Shown: positions 36,957-46,840, counted from the first letter of the stretch. The stretch is DNA of 64,000 nucleotides from Verrucomicrobiales bacterium (GCA_002698785.1 PAAG01000014.1:62001-126000), one strand, 5' to 3'. Translations and numbers: made by a program. Notes: a model not told the origin generated them from the sequence alone.

Positions 36957-38348
36957 ATGAAAATTGCCCCCTTATTTCTTCTTCTCGCACTTTCTGTGGT
37001 CACACGAGTCGAAGCGTCAGATCACCCTGACATTCTTTTCATCGCGATAGACGACCTCAATGATTGGACGAGCGGGCTTGGCGGTCATCCGCAGGCAGAT
37101 ACCCCAAACATCGATCGCCTCATGGCACGCGGAGTGACGTTTACCAACGCCCACTGCGCGGCACCCGCCTGCAACCCGTCACGAGCCGCATTAATGAGTG
37201 GACTCCGGCCTTTCGAGACCGGTATCTACACCAACAGTGACAACGCGGCTCCTGTCTTGAAAAACACCCTGACGATCAATCGTCATTTTCTCGCGAATGG
37301 ATATCGTGTCCTGGGCGGTGGTAAAATTTATCACGGTGGAGGCAGTGAAGGCCGCAATGACACCTGGACGGAATGGAAGGGAAACTTTCCGACAACAGGA
37401 AAAAAAATCTCAAATGTAAACGGCCTGAAAAAATCCCACTTCGACTGGGGTCCGCTCGATGTCGAAACCGAAGACATGGGTGATACCAAACTCACCGACT
37501 GGGCAATCAGCGAACTACAAAAGTCTTCCGACGTCCCAATCTTTCTGGCTGTCGGATACGTAAAGCCTCACCTTCCTTGGTATGTGCCACGTGAGTATTT
37601 CGAAAGATTCCCCCTCGACAAGGTCTCCCTCCCCGCTTTCGAAGATGGAGACCTAAACGACATTCCACCTGCAGGAGTGAAGATGGCGAAACCAGAGGGT
37701 GATCACGCGGCCGTGGTAAAAGGCGACCAATGGCACAAAGCCGTTCAAGGGTATCTCGCCACCGTCTCCTACCTCGACGATCAGGTTGGAAGGCTACTGA
37801 CAGCCTTAGAGGAAAGCCCGAGAAACGAAGACACTATTGTCGTTCTATGGAGTGATCATGGATGGCACCTAGGTGAGAAAGAGCATTGGAGGAAGTTTGC
37901 ACTTTGGGAAGAAGCGACACGAACAGTTTTCGCGATTTCCGTTCCCGGGATGACCAAGGCTGACACACGGTGTTCTGCACCTGTCGACTTCATGAGCGTA
38001 TACCCCACAGTGTGTGTGCTTTCAGGACTTCCGATTCCGGAGCACGTAAAAGGCCCATCTCTCCTACCTCTGCTGAAAGACGTCAATGCCCCTTGGAACC
38101 ATTTGGCGCTTTGCACCCATGGAAGAGGAAATCACGGTATCCGCGGTCCACGCTATCGCTACATCCGTTACGCAAACGGTGATGAAGAGCTCTACGACCA
38201 CAAAACCGATCCCATGGAATATGTGAATCTCGCAGATCGACCAGATCTATCTGCAGTAAAGGCTCAACTCGCCAGAGCGATCCCTGAAAAGGAAGTTCCC
38301 GCACCACCAACCAAGTCGAAGAACAAAACAAAGAAGAGCAAAAAGTGA
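36957..38348 (+). CDS. Secreted sulfatase, iduronate-2-sulfatase-like (S1 family)
   Basis: 463 residues with a signal peptide (MKIAPLFLLLALSVVTRVEA). Metal-binding start HPDILFIAIDDLNDW; maturation motif APACNPSRAALMSGLRP, where Cys should become formylglycine (C-x-P-S-R). Later motifs VGYVKPHLPWYVP and VLWSDHGWHLGEKEHWRKF are characteristic of the iduronate-2-sulfatase group. The C-terminal tail is Lys-rich (KSKNKTKKSKK). It desulfates polysaccharide outside the cytoplasm and follows the PQQ-like gene at 107 bases. Confidence 0.93.
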   Translation: MKIAPLFLLLALSVVTRVEASDHPDILFIAIDDLNDWTSGLGGHPQADTPNIDRLMARGVTFTNAHCAAPACNPSRAALMSGLRPFETGIYTNSDNAAPVLKNTLTINRHFLANGYRVLGGGKIYHGGGSEGRNDTWTEWKGNFPTTGKKISNVNGLKKSHFDWGPLDVETEDMGDTKLTDWAISELQKSSDVPIFLAVGYVKPHLPWYVPREYFERFPLDKVSLPAFEDGDLNDIPPAGVKMAKPEGDHAAVVKGDQWHKAVQGYLATVSYLDDQVGRLLTALEESPRNEDTIVVLWSDHGWHLGEKEHWRKFALWEEATRTVFAISVPGMTKADTRCSAPVDFMSVYPTVCVLSGLPIPEHVKGPSLLPLLKDVNAPWNHLALCTHGRGNHGIRGPRYRYIRYANGDEELYDHKTDPMEYVNLADRPDLSAVKAQLARAIPEKEVPAPPTKSKNKTKKSKK

Positions 38349-38467
38349 GCGAAATTGGGTTCGCAACGTTCAAATTTCTGCTACTTTCCCCACGGTCATC
38401 TAAGGAAAATCGACAGATGCCGATTCACTGATCAGCCAACAGGTTTCATTCTCGTCGTAAAAATTCC

Positions 38468-39739
38468 ATGCATTCAAGGTTCGTCGCCTGCGGAGGTAAG
38501 CCGCCTGCGTTCCTCTACTGTAGTAGATCCCTCTCCTTCCGTGACACGGTAAGGTTATTTCTCATTGCCTTTTTTGTTTCCAGCTATTCAGCCCATGGAA
38601 ACGGAATCGACGATATAGTTATTTCGAACTCTGTTCGTCAAGAGTCGCTACATCGCGAGTTTTCCGGTACATGGGGAGTGTTGGAGGTTCGTGAGCGAAT
38701 CCTCGAGCTGCCACAATCAAATGTCACTCGCGTTCTGAAAACGTTCGACCCCGGAACCGAGGTGACATGGGAGTTTCCCAACTCGCTACAGGAAGTTCGA
38801 AACATCTTTCAACATTCGGGACTGGACGAGCGCATGGTCCATCAATTGACGTCCGAACCTGCACTTCGATCATCTCAAAACCCAGTAGTGATCCGCCCAC
38901 CAGCGACACTTCTTCTCGCCCTGACACCGGAACAACGAGGGAAGTTGTATCCCAATATCGGGTACGATTTCAAAAACAATTTCTACCGCTATCCTCTCGA
39001 TTTAATGCCCGGGGGAATCGAGCGAATGAAGACTTCAACCTCGAAGGTTTCTCACACAATTCTGGAGCAAATGGAACGGCTTCAGTATAAATCGCCGGAC
39101 GGAAGAGATGTCTTCGCTGATATTGTCCTTGTTCTGCTCGAAGCGAAAACCGAAGAGGAGCGGAAGGCTCTAATCCACTTCATTTCTCGTGAACCGGTGC
39201 AAGAAGCATGGCTCGACTTGGAGAAGTCCAAAGCGTCTCTAGAAAGTGTCATTTCTTACTGGAGCGCGAATGGCCAAAATCAAAGAGCAGTCGATCTATT
39301 AACGTCGGCTTTTGATAATCCTACGGTTACCAAGATCGACGTCTCGATGCTCCTGCCCACCAATCCGGGCCGGATGGTGAACACATTTCCATCAGACGAC
39401 GATTCAAACGGCTCGTCACATCCGGATTGCGTCGCTACTGCAATGTCATTCTTCGAAGAAGAGATTCCATTTCGCTTGGTCGACATTTGGGAACCAGGAA
39501 TGCTTCTGGGCTACGAACCTGCCGTCCCGCCCTATCGCCTTGGAGATGTCTTTTTTGTGATAGATGGTAAGGGCTTCTGTGTTCATGCATTCAATAGCGT
39601 CGCAGGCCCGCTCGTGTTTACCAAAAATGGTATCAGCCGTGACCGATGCTGGAGTTTCCAACTTTTCGAAGATGTCCTGAAGGCCTACCCAGTCGAGCCC
39701 CCTGCATCACTTGAGTGCTACCGCAAAGTCCTCCGGTAA
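38468..39739 (+). CDS. Secreted NlpC/P60-like protein, copy 1 of three paralogues
   Basis: 423 residues from ATG 38468; a hydrophobic stretch (VRLFLIAFFVSSYSAHG, about 28-44) is a signal peptide after an unusually long n-region, so the true start may be later. No named family recognised. The region 64-260 is shared with the next two genes (FSGTWG, P-x-x-L-L-x-x near residue 145, LMPGGIERM, FISREP, YWSANG). The C-terminus looks like a papain-fold cysteine hydrolase: Cys321 in SHPDCVATAMSFFEE, GD at 359-360 and His373 in FCVHAFNSVAGPLVFTKNG. That order (Cys, GD, His) matches NlpC/P60 peptidases. A cell-wall or secreted amidase role is inferred. Confidence 0.65.
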   Translation: MHSRFVACGGKPPAFLYCSRSLSFRDTVRLFLIAFFVSSYSAHGNGIDDIVISNSVRQESLHREFSGTWGVLEVRERILELPQSNVTRVLKTFDPGTEVTWEFPNSLQEVRNIFQHSGLDERMVHQLTSEPALRSSQNPVVIRPPATLLLALTPEQRGKLYPNIGYDFKNNFYRYPLDLMPGGIERMKTSTSKVSHTILEQMERLQYKSPDGRDVFADIVLVLLEAKTEEERKALIHFISREPVQEAWLDLEKSKASLESVISYWSANGQNQRAVDLLTSAFDNPTVTKIDVSMLLPTNPGRMVNTFPSDDDSNGSSHPDCVATAMSFFEEEIPFRLVDIWEPGMLLGYEPAVPPYRLGDVFFVIDGKGFCVHAFNSVAGPLVFTKNGISRDRCWSFQLFEDVLKAYPVEPPASLECYRKVLR

Positions 39740-39808
39740 CTCCCCGCGAACAGAGTCCCCGCATATCACATCCCGAAAAGCTGTTCTCCACACAGCTTGC
39801 CCGGTTTC

Positions 39809-41032
39809 ATGAGAAGCTCTTTGCAAAAATTCCCTCTAATCCTGCTGTCTCTCATCCTCTTCGGAGAGATCGATCTCGTATTGGCTCAAAACGCCAACGG
39901 ATCTGGAGAGTCGAGGGTAGTAGTGCCAGGTCAAAACCGGGATGCGACGAAAACCTTTTCGGGGCCTTGGGGAACTATATCATTCCGTGAGGCTATCATA
40001 GAAGCACCCGAGTGGGCCATTTCAGACGGGCGGTGGCTGGCGAACTGGCAAGAAGGTACGGTATGGAGGTTTCAGGGGAATATTCCACAATTCCGCCAAG
40101 TGCTTGAAACCGCTCGCTTCTCCCTCTCCGAGATTGGAGTTCTTACAAACCCACCCACCCTACGAAATTTTGGTACCCACCTCGAGATTTATCCCCCGGA
40201 AAACATTCTTCTCAATATCCCGAGACAGAGTCGCGGATATCTTTACTCAAAGCTGAAGACAAAAGGCGAACGAGACCTGTATGAAGTGCCGATTCAACTA
40301 GCTCCGGGCGGTGTCAGTCGTATCTCGAACTCGAAGACATCCATCTCCCCCGACATCGTCGACCTGATCACTCAGTTAACCTACACAAGACGCACGGGAA
40401 TCCTCTATATCTCCGATCTTCACTACATCGCTGGGAAAGCAAAATCCGATGAAGAACGACTGCGGATTGCGCAGTTTATTTCACGGGAACCGACCGGAAC
40501 AGCGACGCTAAGCCTCGATATCCCTCAGGAAGAGCGCTCAAACCTTCTCTCCTACTGGTCGGCGCGAGGAAAGAATACAACAGCAGAAACCATTCTCTCG
40601 TCCTCCCTTGAAAATCCAGAGATCACATCGCTGGACCTTTCCCACATCCTACCTTCTCTTCCTAAGAGGCTACTAAACACATACGCCAATCAGCATTCGA
40701 GTATTGGCATCCGCCATCCAAATTGCTACGCGACAGCGCTCTCCTTCTTTGAAGATGAGCTGTCTCCCCAGCTGGTCGAAACACTTCAACCTGATATTTC
40801 CAATCGATACTCGCCAGCGTCTCGTCCGTGGCAATTTGGAGATCTTGTCGTAATCCTCAGCAGTTCAGGACAATGGCTCCATACCTGCAATTACATCGCA
40901 GGAGAGATTCTGTTTACGAAAAATGGCAAAAATCCAGAACGCCCCTGGGTGATTCAAACAATGGACGACGTCTTTGCTTCATACCTTCGAGAAGACTCCG
41001 TCACTGTCGCCTTCTTTCGTCTCCGAGAGTAA
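39809..41032 (+). CDS. Secreted NlpC/P60-like protein, copy 2 of three paralogues
   Basis: 407 residues from the ATG at 39809 (the frame also has a TTG at 39797). Signal peptide MRSSLQKFPLILLSLILF, cleaved near LVLAQ. The N-terminal block matches the other two copies (FSGPWGTISFREAIIEAPE, LAPGGVSRI, AQFISREPTG, LSYWSARGKN). The presumed catalytic residues are kept: Cys306 in RHPNCYATALSFFED, GD at 344-345 and His358 in QWLHTCNYIAGEILFTKNG. Active hydrolase predicted. It starts about 70 bases after copy 1 and ends 31 bases before copy 3, so all three are probably one transcript. Confidence 0.68.
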   Translation: MRSSLQKFPLILLSLILFGEIDLVLAQNANGSGESRVVVPGQNRDATKTFSGPWGTISFREAIIEAPEWAISDGRWLANWQEGTVWRFQGNIPQFRQVLETARFSLSEIGVLTNPPTLRNFGTHLEIYPPENILLNIPRQSRGYLYSKLKTKGERDLYEVPIQLAPGGVSRISNSKTSISPDIVDLITQLTYTRRTGILYISDLHYIAGKAKSDEERLRIAQFISREPTGTATLSLDIPQEERSNLLSYWSARGKNTTAETILSSSLENPEITSLDLSHILPSLPKRLLNTYANQHSSIGIRHPNCYATALSFFEDELSPQLVETLQPDISNRYSPASRPWQFGDLVVILSSSGQWLHTCNYIAGEILFTKNGKNPERPWVIQTMDDVFASYLREDSVTVAFFRLRE

Positions 41033-41062
41033 AGCAACTCCGCGATCCCCCATTTCACCCCC

Positions 41063-42220
41063 ATGATATTTCAAAAGTCATTCCTTACCCTGACATTTAC
41101 GCTTTTTTCTTTCCTCCCCCCCATCAGCCAGTCAGAGGATTTATCTCCATGGGGAAACATGTCACCAAAGAAAATTTACCTCGAAGCTCCCTCTGCCTCA
41201 CTCTCGTATTTTCCCCGCCCGTCATACCGACCGGTCTGGAAGTTTCCCGAATCGCAGTCAGAGGAGATCAAAGCATTTCTCCTGACGATCCTGACGCCGG
41301 AAGAGGTCAAATACCTGGAGAACAGTGAGGTAGGAATACAGCAGTTGGAAGGCGAAGTACGAGTGTACCCAACTGTTTCCTTTATTCGCCAACTCTCCCG
41401 GGAGAAAAAGCGAAAGATCTACCAGAAGCTCGCCCAATACAGGGCCAATCCTTTTCACTATCAGCCCGTCTTTCTGCATGCAGATTCGGTCGAAGAATGG
41501 TTCGGAAACAACAGGCTACCCGCTTCTTCCATCGCTTTGCTGAAGGAACTGGCATATCCCATTGGGTCCTCATTGGCCTTTTCCGACGTCTCGGCCTTCC
41601 TTTCTATCTCCGGTTCGGTCGCGCAAGAGGAGAGCTATTGGAAAGCGCTGTCTCGAAACTATAGCATGATCATCGAACTCGCTGTCGACGAAGGCACCGA
41701 TCTCGAAGCACTAAAGAACTACTGGACGATTGATGGCAGGCTAGAATCCGCTACCATCATTTTCGAAACCTTCACTCGAGACGGCGGCAAAACCACCTTT
41801 GATATCAATCAAATGCTCCCCTCCATACCGAGAAAATACTACAATTCATTTCCTACGTTGCGATCAGGGGCGGCAGGGACTTTTCCGAATGGGTTCTGGA
41901 CGAGCCTGAATTTCTTTTCCTTTCTTCCTGACCCGGCATTTTCCGATTGGACGGAAGTCATCCCCTACCTCAAGAAACGCTACTCTCCCGCAGAAGAGCC
42001 ATATCGGTACGGCGATCTCATTCTCTTTAGAAGCCCGTCGATGGATCGCCCAGTCCACGCATGTGTCTACTTGGCGGACGACTTGGTATTCACAAAAAAC
42101 GGCATCTCGATTCTCGAGCCGTGGGTGATCATGCACCTTCCTCATGTCATCGATCGATTTTCCGTTCGAGAGCTGCCGGAAGTGCAAGTTTGGAGACGTA
42201 ATCCGCCAAGTCAGCAGTAA
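41063..42220 (+). CDS. Secreted NlpC/P60-like protein, copy 3; predicted catalytic Cys missing
   Basis: 385 residues with a clear signal peptide (MIFQKSFLTLTFTLFSFLPP). The same C-terminal module is present: GD at 317-318, His332 in RPVHACVYLADDLVFTKNG, and the FTKNG motif at 343-347. At the Cys position the sequence is FPNGFWTSLNFFSF, so Gly277 replaces Cys. It also lacks the FISREP block. The frame is intact, so it is a maintained gene that is probably a pseudoenzyme, regulator or binding protein. It ends 6 bases before the convergent ClC gene. Confidence 0.65.
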   Translation: MIFQKSFLTLTFTLFSFLPPISQSEDLSPWGNMSPKKIYLEAPSASLSYFPRPSYRPVWKFPESQSEEIKAFLLTILTPEEVKYLENSEVGIQQLEGEVRVYPTVSFIRQLSREKKRKIYQKLAQYRANPFHYQPVFLHADSVEEWFGNNRLPASSIALLKELAYPIGSSLAFSDVSAFLSISGSVAQEESYWKALSRNYSMIIELAVDEGTDLEALKNYWTIDGRLESATIIFETFTRDGGKTTFDINQMLPSIPRKYYNSFPTLRSGAAGTFPNGFWTSLNFFSFLPDPAFSDWTEVIPYLKKRYSPAEEPYRYGDLILFRSPSMDRPVHACVYLADDLVFTKNGISILEPWVIMHLPHVIDRFSVRELPEVQVWRRNPPSQQ

Positions 42221-42225
42221 CGATT

Positions 42226-44130
42226 CTATTCCCGTCCCAAGTGGCCAATCATCGCATTTTGCTGTCGAGCAATATCGTTAAGCGTAATGATACCAAACAG
42301 ACGATAAGGCGGATTCACACTCACGACAGGCAACTGGTGAATATCCGATTTCACCATCTGCATCGCCGCATCTCGTATCGTCGTCTCCGGCGTTACCGTG
42401 TACACCTTCCTGCCCTCTACGAATTCGCCGACAGTGCATGAGTCGTCGTTCTCCGACATAGCCAGCTCCTCCAACTCTCTCAGCAAGATCATTCCCGCAA
42501 ATCCAAGCCGAGATTCTGCGTCTCCCTGAATGACAGGATAGCTTCTTCGTAACAAATTCGGTGTCGCTTTAAGTCTTTCAAGCGCCTGCCCGGCTGTCTC
42601 GTCGCTTGATACGGTGATCAGGTCGTGCTGCATGATCGCGCTCACCGGAAGATGCCTGTAATCTCGTGCCCCCTGATACTGTGGCATCTTCCGCAGAGAA
42701 ACACGGTCCTGAATCAGGATCGCATCGTAGATCGGCACTTTCCGCAACCAAGCCGAAAGTGTAAATGCCAGGATATTTCCAATCATTAAAGGAAGAATCA
42801 GGGAGTAGTTCCCCGTCATTTCGAAAATGATGAACAGCGAAGTGAACGGGCAACGAATCACCGAAGCAAACATCGCACCCATCCCGAGAAGGACACAGGC
42901 TCCAACCAAGCTGGAACTTTCTGTGGAGGTTTCCAGCCCTGTAGCACCGGCAAACTTCAAGATAAGAAGTCCCCAAAGCGCTCCAAGCATTCCCCCAAAA
43001 TACAATGTCGGTGAAAAAAGACCACCACTCCCCTTGCTTCCATAGCACAAGACAACCGCAATGATCTTTGCGATCAGCAAGATAACAATCGCCCAGAACG
43101 CGAGGTTCGACTCGAAAGCCAACTCAAGACTTTCATAACCGATACTGAAAATACTGTTTTGAGGATCCCCTACCAGTCCGGTCGCGAATACGGCACCAGT
43201 TCCCAGTATTCCCAGCAAAAGCCCACCGAGTGCTGGCTTGAGGAAATCAGGCAGCCGAAGTGTCTCTCCAAACCACTGCCGCACCCCTAACACTGACCCG
43301 ACAAATGCATGCCCGATCAGTGCAGCAGAAACACCCAAAGGAATGGCGACAAGCATCCACCATTGCACTCCATACCTGTCACCAAGTTGAGCATGGAGAA
43401 TGGGGTCCTCCCCTATCAAGCTCCGCGCGATAGCCTCGGACACCACCACGGCAATCACGATGCCACTAAGAGCCTTCGTACTGAAATCATCGAGAATCTC
43501 CTCGAAAACGAAAAAGATAGCGGAAATCGGTGCATTGAATGCGGCAGCAATACCTGCTGCGACCCCCACCGGAACCATCGCCTGTACCCGCGCCTTGGCC
43601 AAGCCAAACGCACGCCCTAAAGAAGACGCGATGGCAGCACACATGTGCACAGTAGGTCCCTCCCGGCCCAGACTATTTCCGCCTCCGACATAAATCGTCG
43701 TCAGAATCAGGCGTGAAAAGGCAGTCTTGAGTGGGATGCGGCCAAAATCATTGTAAAACGACGCTTTGGTCTGAGGAATTCCACTACCCTCAGCACCTGG
43801 TGCCCATTTTTGAATCGAATACCCGACAATAAGTCCCGCCAGCGCCGGAACAAAAGGCATCACCGTCCACCATGGGATTCCATACTGTTCGACTTTGTGA
43901 CAGAGCTCCCAAACCGTTTCGAAGGTCCAGTGAATGGAAATATGAATTCCCACAGCAGCCAGTCCACAGAGGCATCCAGCAAGCAGGCAAAGAATAATAA
44001 ACCGCTGGCCTTCCGAAAACCGAGTCCGTAGCCATTCGGATAAAGACTGCTTCTCGAACGGAAGCTTTACCGGATCTGAATCGCCAGGCGGCGAATCTAC
44101 CGTTTTGTCTTTTTCTGAATTTGGCTCCAT
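42226..44130 (-). CDS. ClC-family chloride/proton antiporter with two C-terminal CBS domains
   Basis: 634 residues from the ATG at 44130; the frame extends 10 codons to a TTG at 44160. ClC anion-pathway motifs are [14 protein letters not shown] (with the gating Glu) and [11 protein letters not shown]. The internal proton Glu of antiporters is kept in [16 protein letters not shown]. Ten or more membrane spans are followed by two CBS domains from about residue 490 ([15 protein letters not shown] and [22 protein letters not shown]), which usually sense adenine nucleotides. Likely a 2Cl-/H+ exchanger for acid tolerance or ion balance. Confidence 0.92.
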
Positions 44131-44332
44131 CTCGAACTGAATGCTTCCCACTCTTCGCAAAAAGTTTGGATGCGATTCAAATCCTCGAAAATCGAGCCGG
44201 CACGATCAAAGGGCAAATCCCGGCAGCACGATTGCGGGTTTCGCGCTTCATTTTCGCCCTGCGGCGAGGGAAAAGGAAAGCCTCTTACATTCGAGAGATC
44301 AAAGGCTTCGTCAAGAAGGATCACGAAATCAC

Positions 44333-44827
44333 TTATTTCACCAGCAAGACTTCGTCTCCGATTCGAATCTCTCCTTCACATAAGACCCGTGCCGTAATTC
44401 CTCCATGACCTCGGACGGCATTGTATCCGCCCTCTCCAAAGATCTCCTGCATCCGGGAACAGGGATGACATTGTCCAGTTCCCTCAAACCGGGCATCCCC
44501 GATCGAAAACTTACGCCCGTTCAAACTGAGCAAATTTACCCCGCTGATGCCGATATTTCGCCTCAGCACTCCCGGAGCGATGTGATCCAATCCGAGATAG
44601 GATGCAATTGCAGGCAAATGCTCCCACTGGAAAAATGTCACGTGCCGCTTTCCATTCGAATCGGGCTTTCTGTTCATTCTGTGGTCACCTTCGAGACCGA
44701 CAGACTCTATCGTTCGAACCGAATCCAATTCGACCAGATCCCTTCTCCTTTCAGGCCGGACTCCTATCCATTCGACACTACCATTTCGAGCCTGTGGTGA
44801 AGTCAGTAGTTCCCGGATCGTTTTCAT
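44333..44827 (-). CDS. MOSC domain protein
   Basis: 164 residues. MOSC features: VGLEGDHRMNRKP, RHVTFFQWEHLPAIASYLG, GVLRRNIGISGVNLLSLNG, FEGTGQCHPCSRM (conserved Cys) and AVRGHGGITARVLCEG. MOSC domains carry molybdenum cofactor sulfur or bind substrates in YiiM/YuaD-type proteins that reduce hydroxylated compounds. The annotated ATG at 44825-44827 lies right against the U-run of a terminator with no Shine-Dalgarno nearby, so the mRNA may be nearly leaderless, or translation may begin downstream, for example at the GTG of SVEWIGV (residue 18). Confidence 0.85.
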   Translation of the reverse strand: MKTIRELLTSPQARNGSVEWIGVRPERRRDLVELDSVRTIESVGLEGDHRMNRKPDSNGKRHVTFFQWEHLPAIASYLGLDHIAPGVLRRNIGISGVNLLSLNGRKFSIGDARFEGTGQCHPCSRMQEIFGEGGYNAVRGHGGITARVLCEGEIRIGDEVLLVK

Positions 44828-44861
44828 AAAAAAAGGCGGAGAGTCACCCCTCCGCCTTTTT
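44828..44861 (-). terminator. Intrinsic terminator after the Gfo/Idh/MocA gene at 44892
   Basis: GGCGGAG (44835-44841) pairs with CTCCGCC (44850-44856), flanked by A7 on the left and T5 on the right that extend the stem. On the minus strand the stem is followed by a run of U, directly downstream of the oxidoreductase stop at 44892. The plus-strand side also ends in T5, so it could work in both directions. Confidence 0.85.
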
Positions 44862-44891
44862 GAAACTTTGTCTAACCGTATCGGCTAACTA

Positions 44892-45968
44892 TCAGATTTC
44901 GACCGGCTTTCCGCTCTCTGCCGATTGATAAACGGCGTCAATGATCTGCATCAAGGCAAGCCCCTGTTCCGCATTGTTCAGCGGCTCGGATCGCCCTTCA
45001 AGTGCTTCAATGAAATTGGCAGCAGAATCGATGCGGCCCATATCTTCACACTCTTCTACCTCGATCTTCTTGTCGACCGACTTTCCGTCTTCCTGAACGT
45101 AAATCTCACAGGTATCTATTGCTGTTTCGTCGACGCCATCCTCACCGAAAAGTCGCTCGACTTTTCCGCCCATCGTAACGCCTTGGAAAACAACCGAAAC
45201 TTCTTCGCGCTTCACCATTTCTGCCCAGGACATTTGGAAACTCAGTGTCTGACCAGTCTCAAAAGTAACAAAACCGTGAGCCGCAGCTTCAACATCCGTA
45301 ACGCCACCTTCCCGGTCTGGAATGCCCCAGGGCCCCTTGAAGCCCTTGTCCGTGATGTGATCGTCAAAAGTCTGACCGATTACGTAGCTGGGCTTGGGGT
45401 TACCCATGAAATACATGGCCAAATCGAGCATGTGCAGGAGATCGATTACAGGACCACCGCCAGAAAGCTCCTTGGTAGTGAACCAGCCACCGAAACCAGG
45501 AATCCCCGTACGTCGGCACCACTTCGCTTGAGCGGAGTTAATCTTTCCTGCTTCACCTGCGCTGATCATCTTCATCATCTCGCGTGACTCGGGACGAGCG
45601 CGGTTGTTGAAGTTGAACATGAGGAATTTGCCTGCCTTATCTCGGGCAGCGATCATTTCTTCCACCTGAGAAGCCTTCAGTGCCGGCGGCTTTTCGCAGA
45701 ATACGTGCTTGCCTGCTTCAAGAACCTGGATTGAGAGCGGTGCGTGAAACTTGTTCGGAACAATAATCGACACTGCGTCAACATCGCTCTCGAGCAGCTC
45801 CTCTACACTCCCGTAAACGTTCGGAATGTCGTGCTTTTCCGCAAATGCTTTGGCAGCCTCAACGTTCACATCCGCCATGGCAACGACTTCCGCACCCGCC
45901 TTGCGGAAACCCTGGATGTGATAGTGGGCCATACCGCCCGCTCCAATAACTCCTACTTTTGTGGACAT
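44892..45968 (-). CDS. Gfo/Idh/MocA family oxidoreductase
   Basis: 358 residues with the Rossmann start KVGVIGAGGMAHYHIQGFRKAG and the family motif VFCEKPPALKASQVEEMI. The C-terminal domain includes GGGPVIDLLHMLDLAMYFMG. Likely NAD(P)-dependent oxidation or reduction of a sugar, as for the paralogue at 34237, from which it differs strongly in sequence. The ATG is 45 bases from the OmpH stop on the same strand. An intrinsic terminator follows. Confidence 0.9.
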   Translation of the reverse strand: MSTKVGVIGAGGMAHYHIQGFRKAGAEVVAMADVNVEAAKAFAEKHDIPNVYGSVEELLESDVDAVSIIVPNKFHAPLSIQVLEAGKHVFCEKPPALKASQVEEMIAARDKAGKFLMFNFNNRARPESREMMKMISAGEAGKINSAQAKWCRRTGIPGFGGWFTTKELSGGGPVIDLLHMLDLAMYFMGNPKPSYVIGQTFDDHITDKGFKGPWGIPDREGGVTDVEAAAHGFVTFETGQTLSFQMSWAEMVKREEVSVVFQGVTMGGKVERLFGEDGVDETAIDTCEIYVQEDGKSVDKKIEVEECEDMGRIDSAANFIEALEGRSEPLNNAEQGLALMQIIDAVYQSAESGKPVEI

Positions 45969-46013
45969 ATATTCAGCGTTCTCCTGTTCTTACTTATCTT
46001 TTTTGTGAAAATA

Positions 46014-46628
46014 CTACTCTTTCGCTTTTCCTTTTTCCTCAGAAGCTCCTTCTCCTTCAGCAGGTGTCGCCGGAGTTGCCTGCGCTGGCGCTGCAGGTGG
46101 ATCGATCTTCATTCCCGCATCGATTGCAGCCTTGGTCGTATCTGCAGTGATGTCGACTTCGTTCGAGTAAGTGAAAACAGGAGGGGTAACTTTCATGAGA
46201 ACAACATCAAGTCCCTTTGCCCTGGCAGCTTCCAAAGCGATTGGCTCGAGCTGAATACGGAACTCATTGATGAGACGAACGCGCTCCTGTGCAAGCGACT
46301 GCTGTGCCTGAGACTTCAGACGGTTAAACTCTGAGTTCAGTTGCTGGTTGGTAGCAACGATCTGACGACGTTGCTCCTCCGAGGGGTTTTCCCCGGCAGC
46401 TTTCTCCACGCCGACCATCTGATTTTGCAGGCTGGCTTGAGTCTTCTGCAGCTCCGCATTGAGATTGTTCTGCATCGTAAGCAGCTCAACACGAACGTTT
46501 TCTTCTACGCCAAGGTCACGGGCAACCTGGTCAATATCCAATACTGCAACGCCGCCGCTTTGAGCCATGGCAGAACCGACAACAACAAATGCCGCCAAAG
46601 TGGTGGCAAGGAGGGTTTTCATAGTCAT
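46014..46628 (-). CDS. OmpH/Skp family periplasmic chaperone
   Basis: 204 residues with a signal peptide (MKTLLATTLAAFVVVGSAMA; ATG at 46628 or 46622). The OmpH core begins SGGVAVLDIDQVARDLG and continues through a long coiled coil (LQKTQASLQNQMVGVE, QSLAQERVRLINEFRIQLEPIALEAARAKGLDVVLMK). Skp-type trimers hold unfolded outer-membrane proteins. The tail is Ala/Pro/Glu-rich (PPAAPAQATPATPAEGEG), an extension not found in Skp. No bamA or lpxD lies next to it, which is unusual. Confidence 0.87.
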   Translation of the reverse strand: MTMKTLLATTLAAFVVVGSAMAQSGGVAVLDIDQVARDLGVEENVRVELLTMQNNLNAELQKTQASLQNQMVGVEKAAGENPSEEQRRQIVATNQQLNSEFNRLKSQAQQSLAQERVRLINEFRIQLEPIALEAARAKGLDVVLMKVTPPVFTYSNEVDITADTTKAAIDAGMKIDPPAAPAQATPATPAEGEGASEEKGKAKE

Positions 46629-46840
46629 AAAATCTGGTTTTCTGAGAAACCGGAGAGACTAGAACAGTTCATCGGGGTGTGTCCAGAGTTTTTCACGCCT
46701 TTCCGCGCCCTCTTTTCCCCTTCTCTCAGGAGGGCCATTTACTAAGCGGGAATGCATAGATGCTCATGCTGTTTCGTCTCTCATGAAAGGGGTTTCCGCT
46801 TTTGGGATTCCCGTCATCCTGATACCTTTGTTCGGAATCC

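Noticed and set aside
45744-46334. 196-residue plus-strand frame across the second Gfo/Idh gene and OmpH
   Set aside because: It spans two convincing minus-strand genes and the intergenic gap; low-complexity Phe/Arg/Ser content typical of antisense frames.
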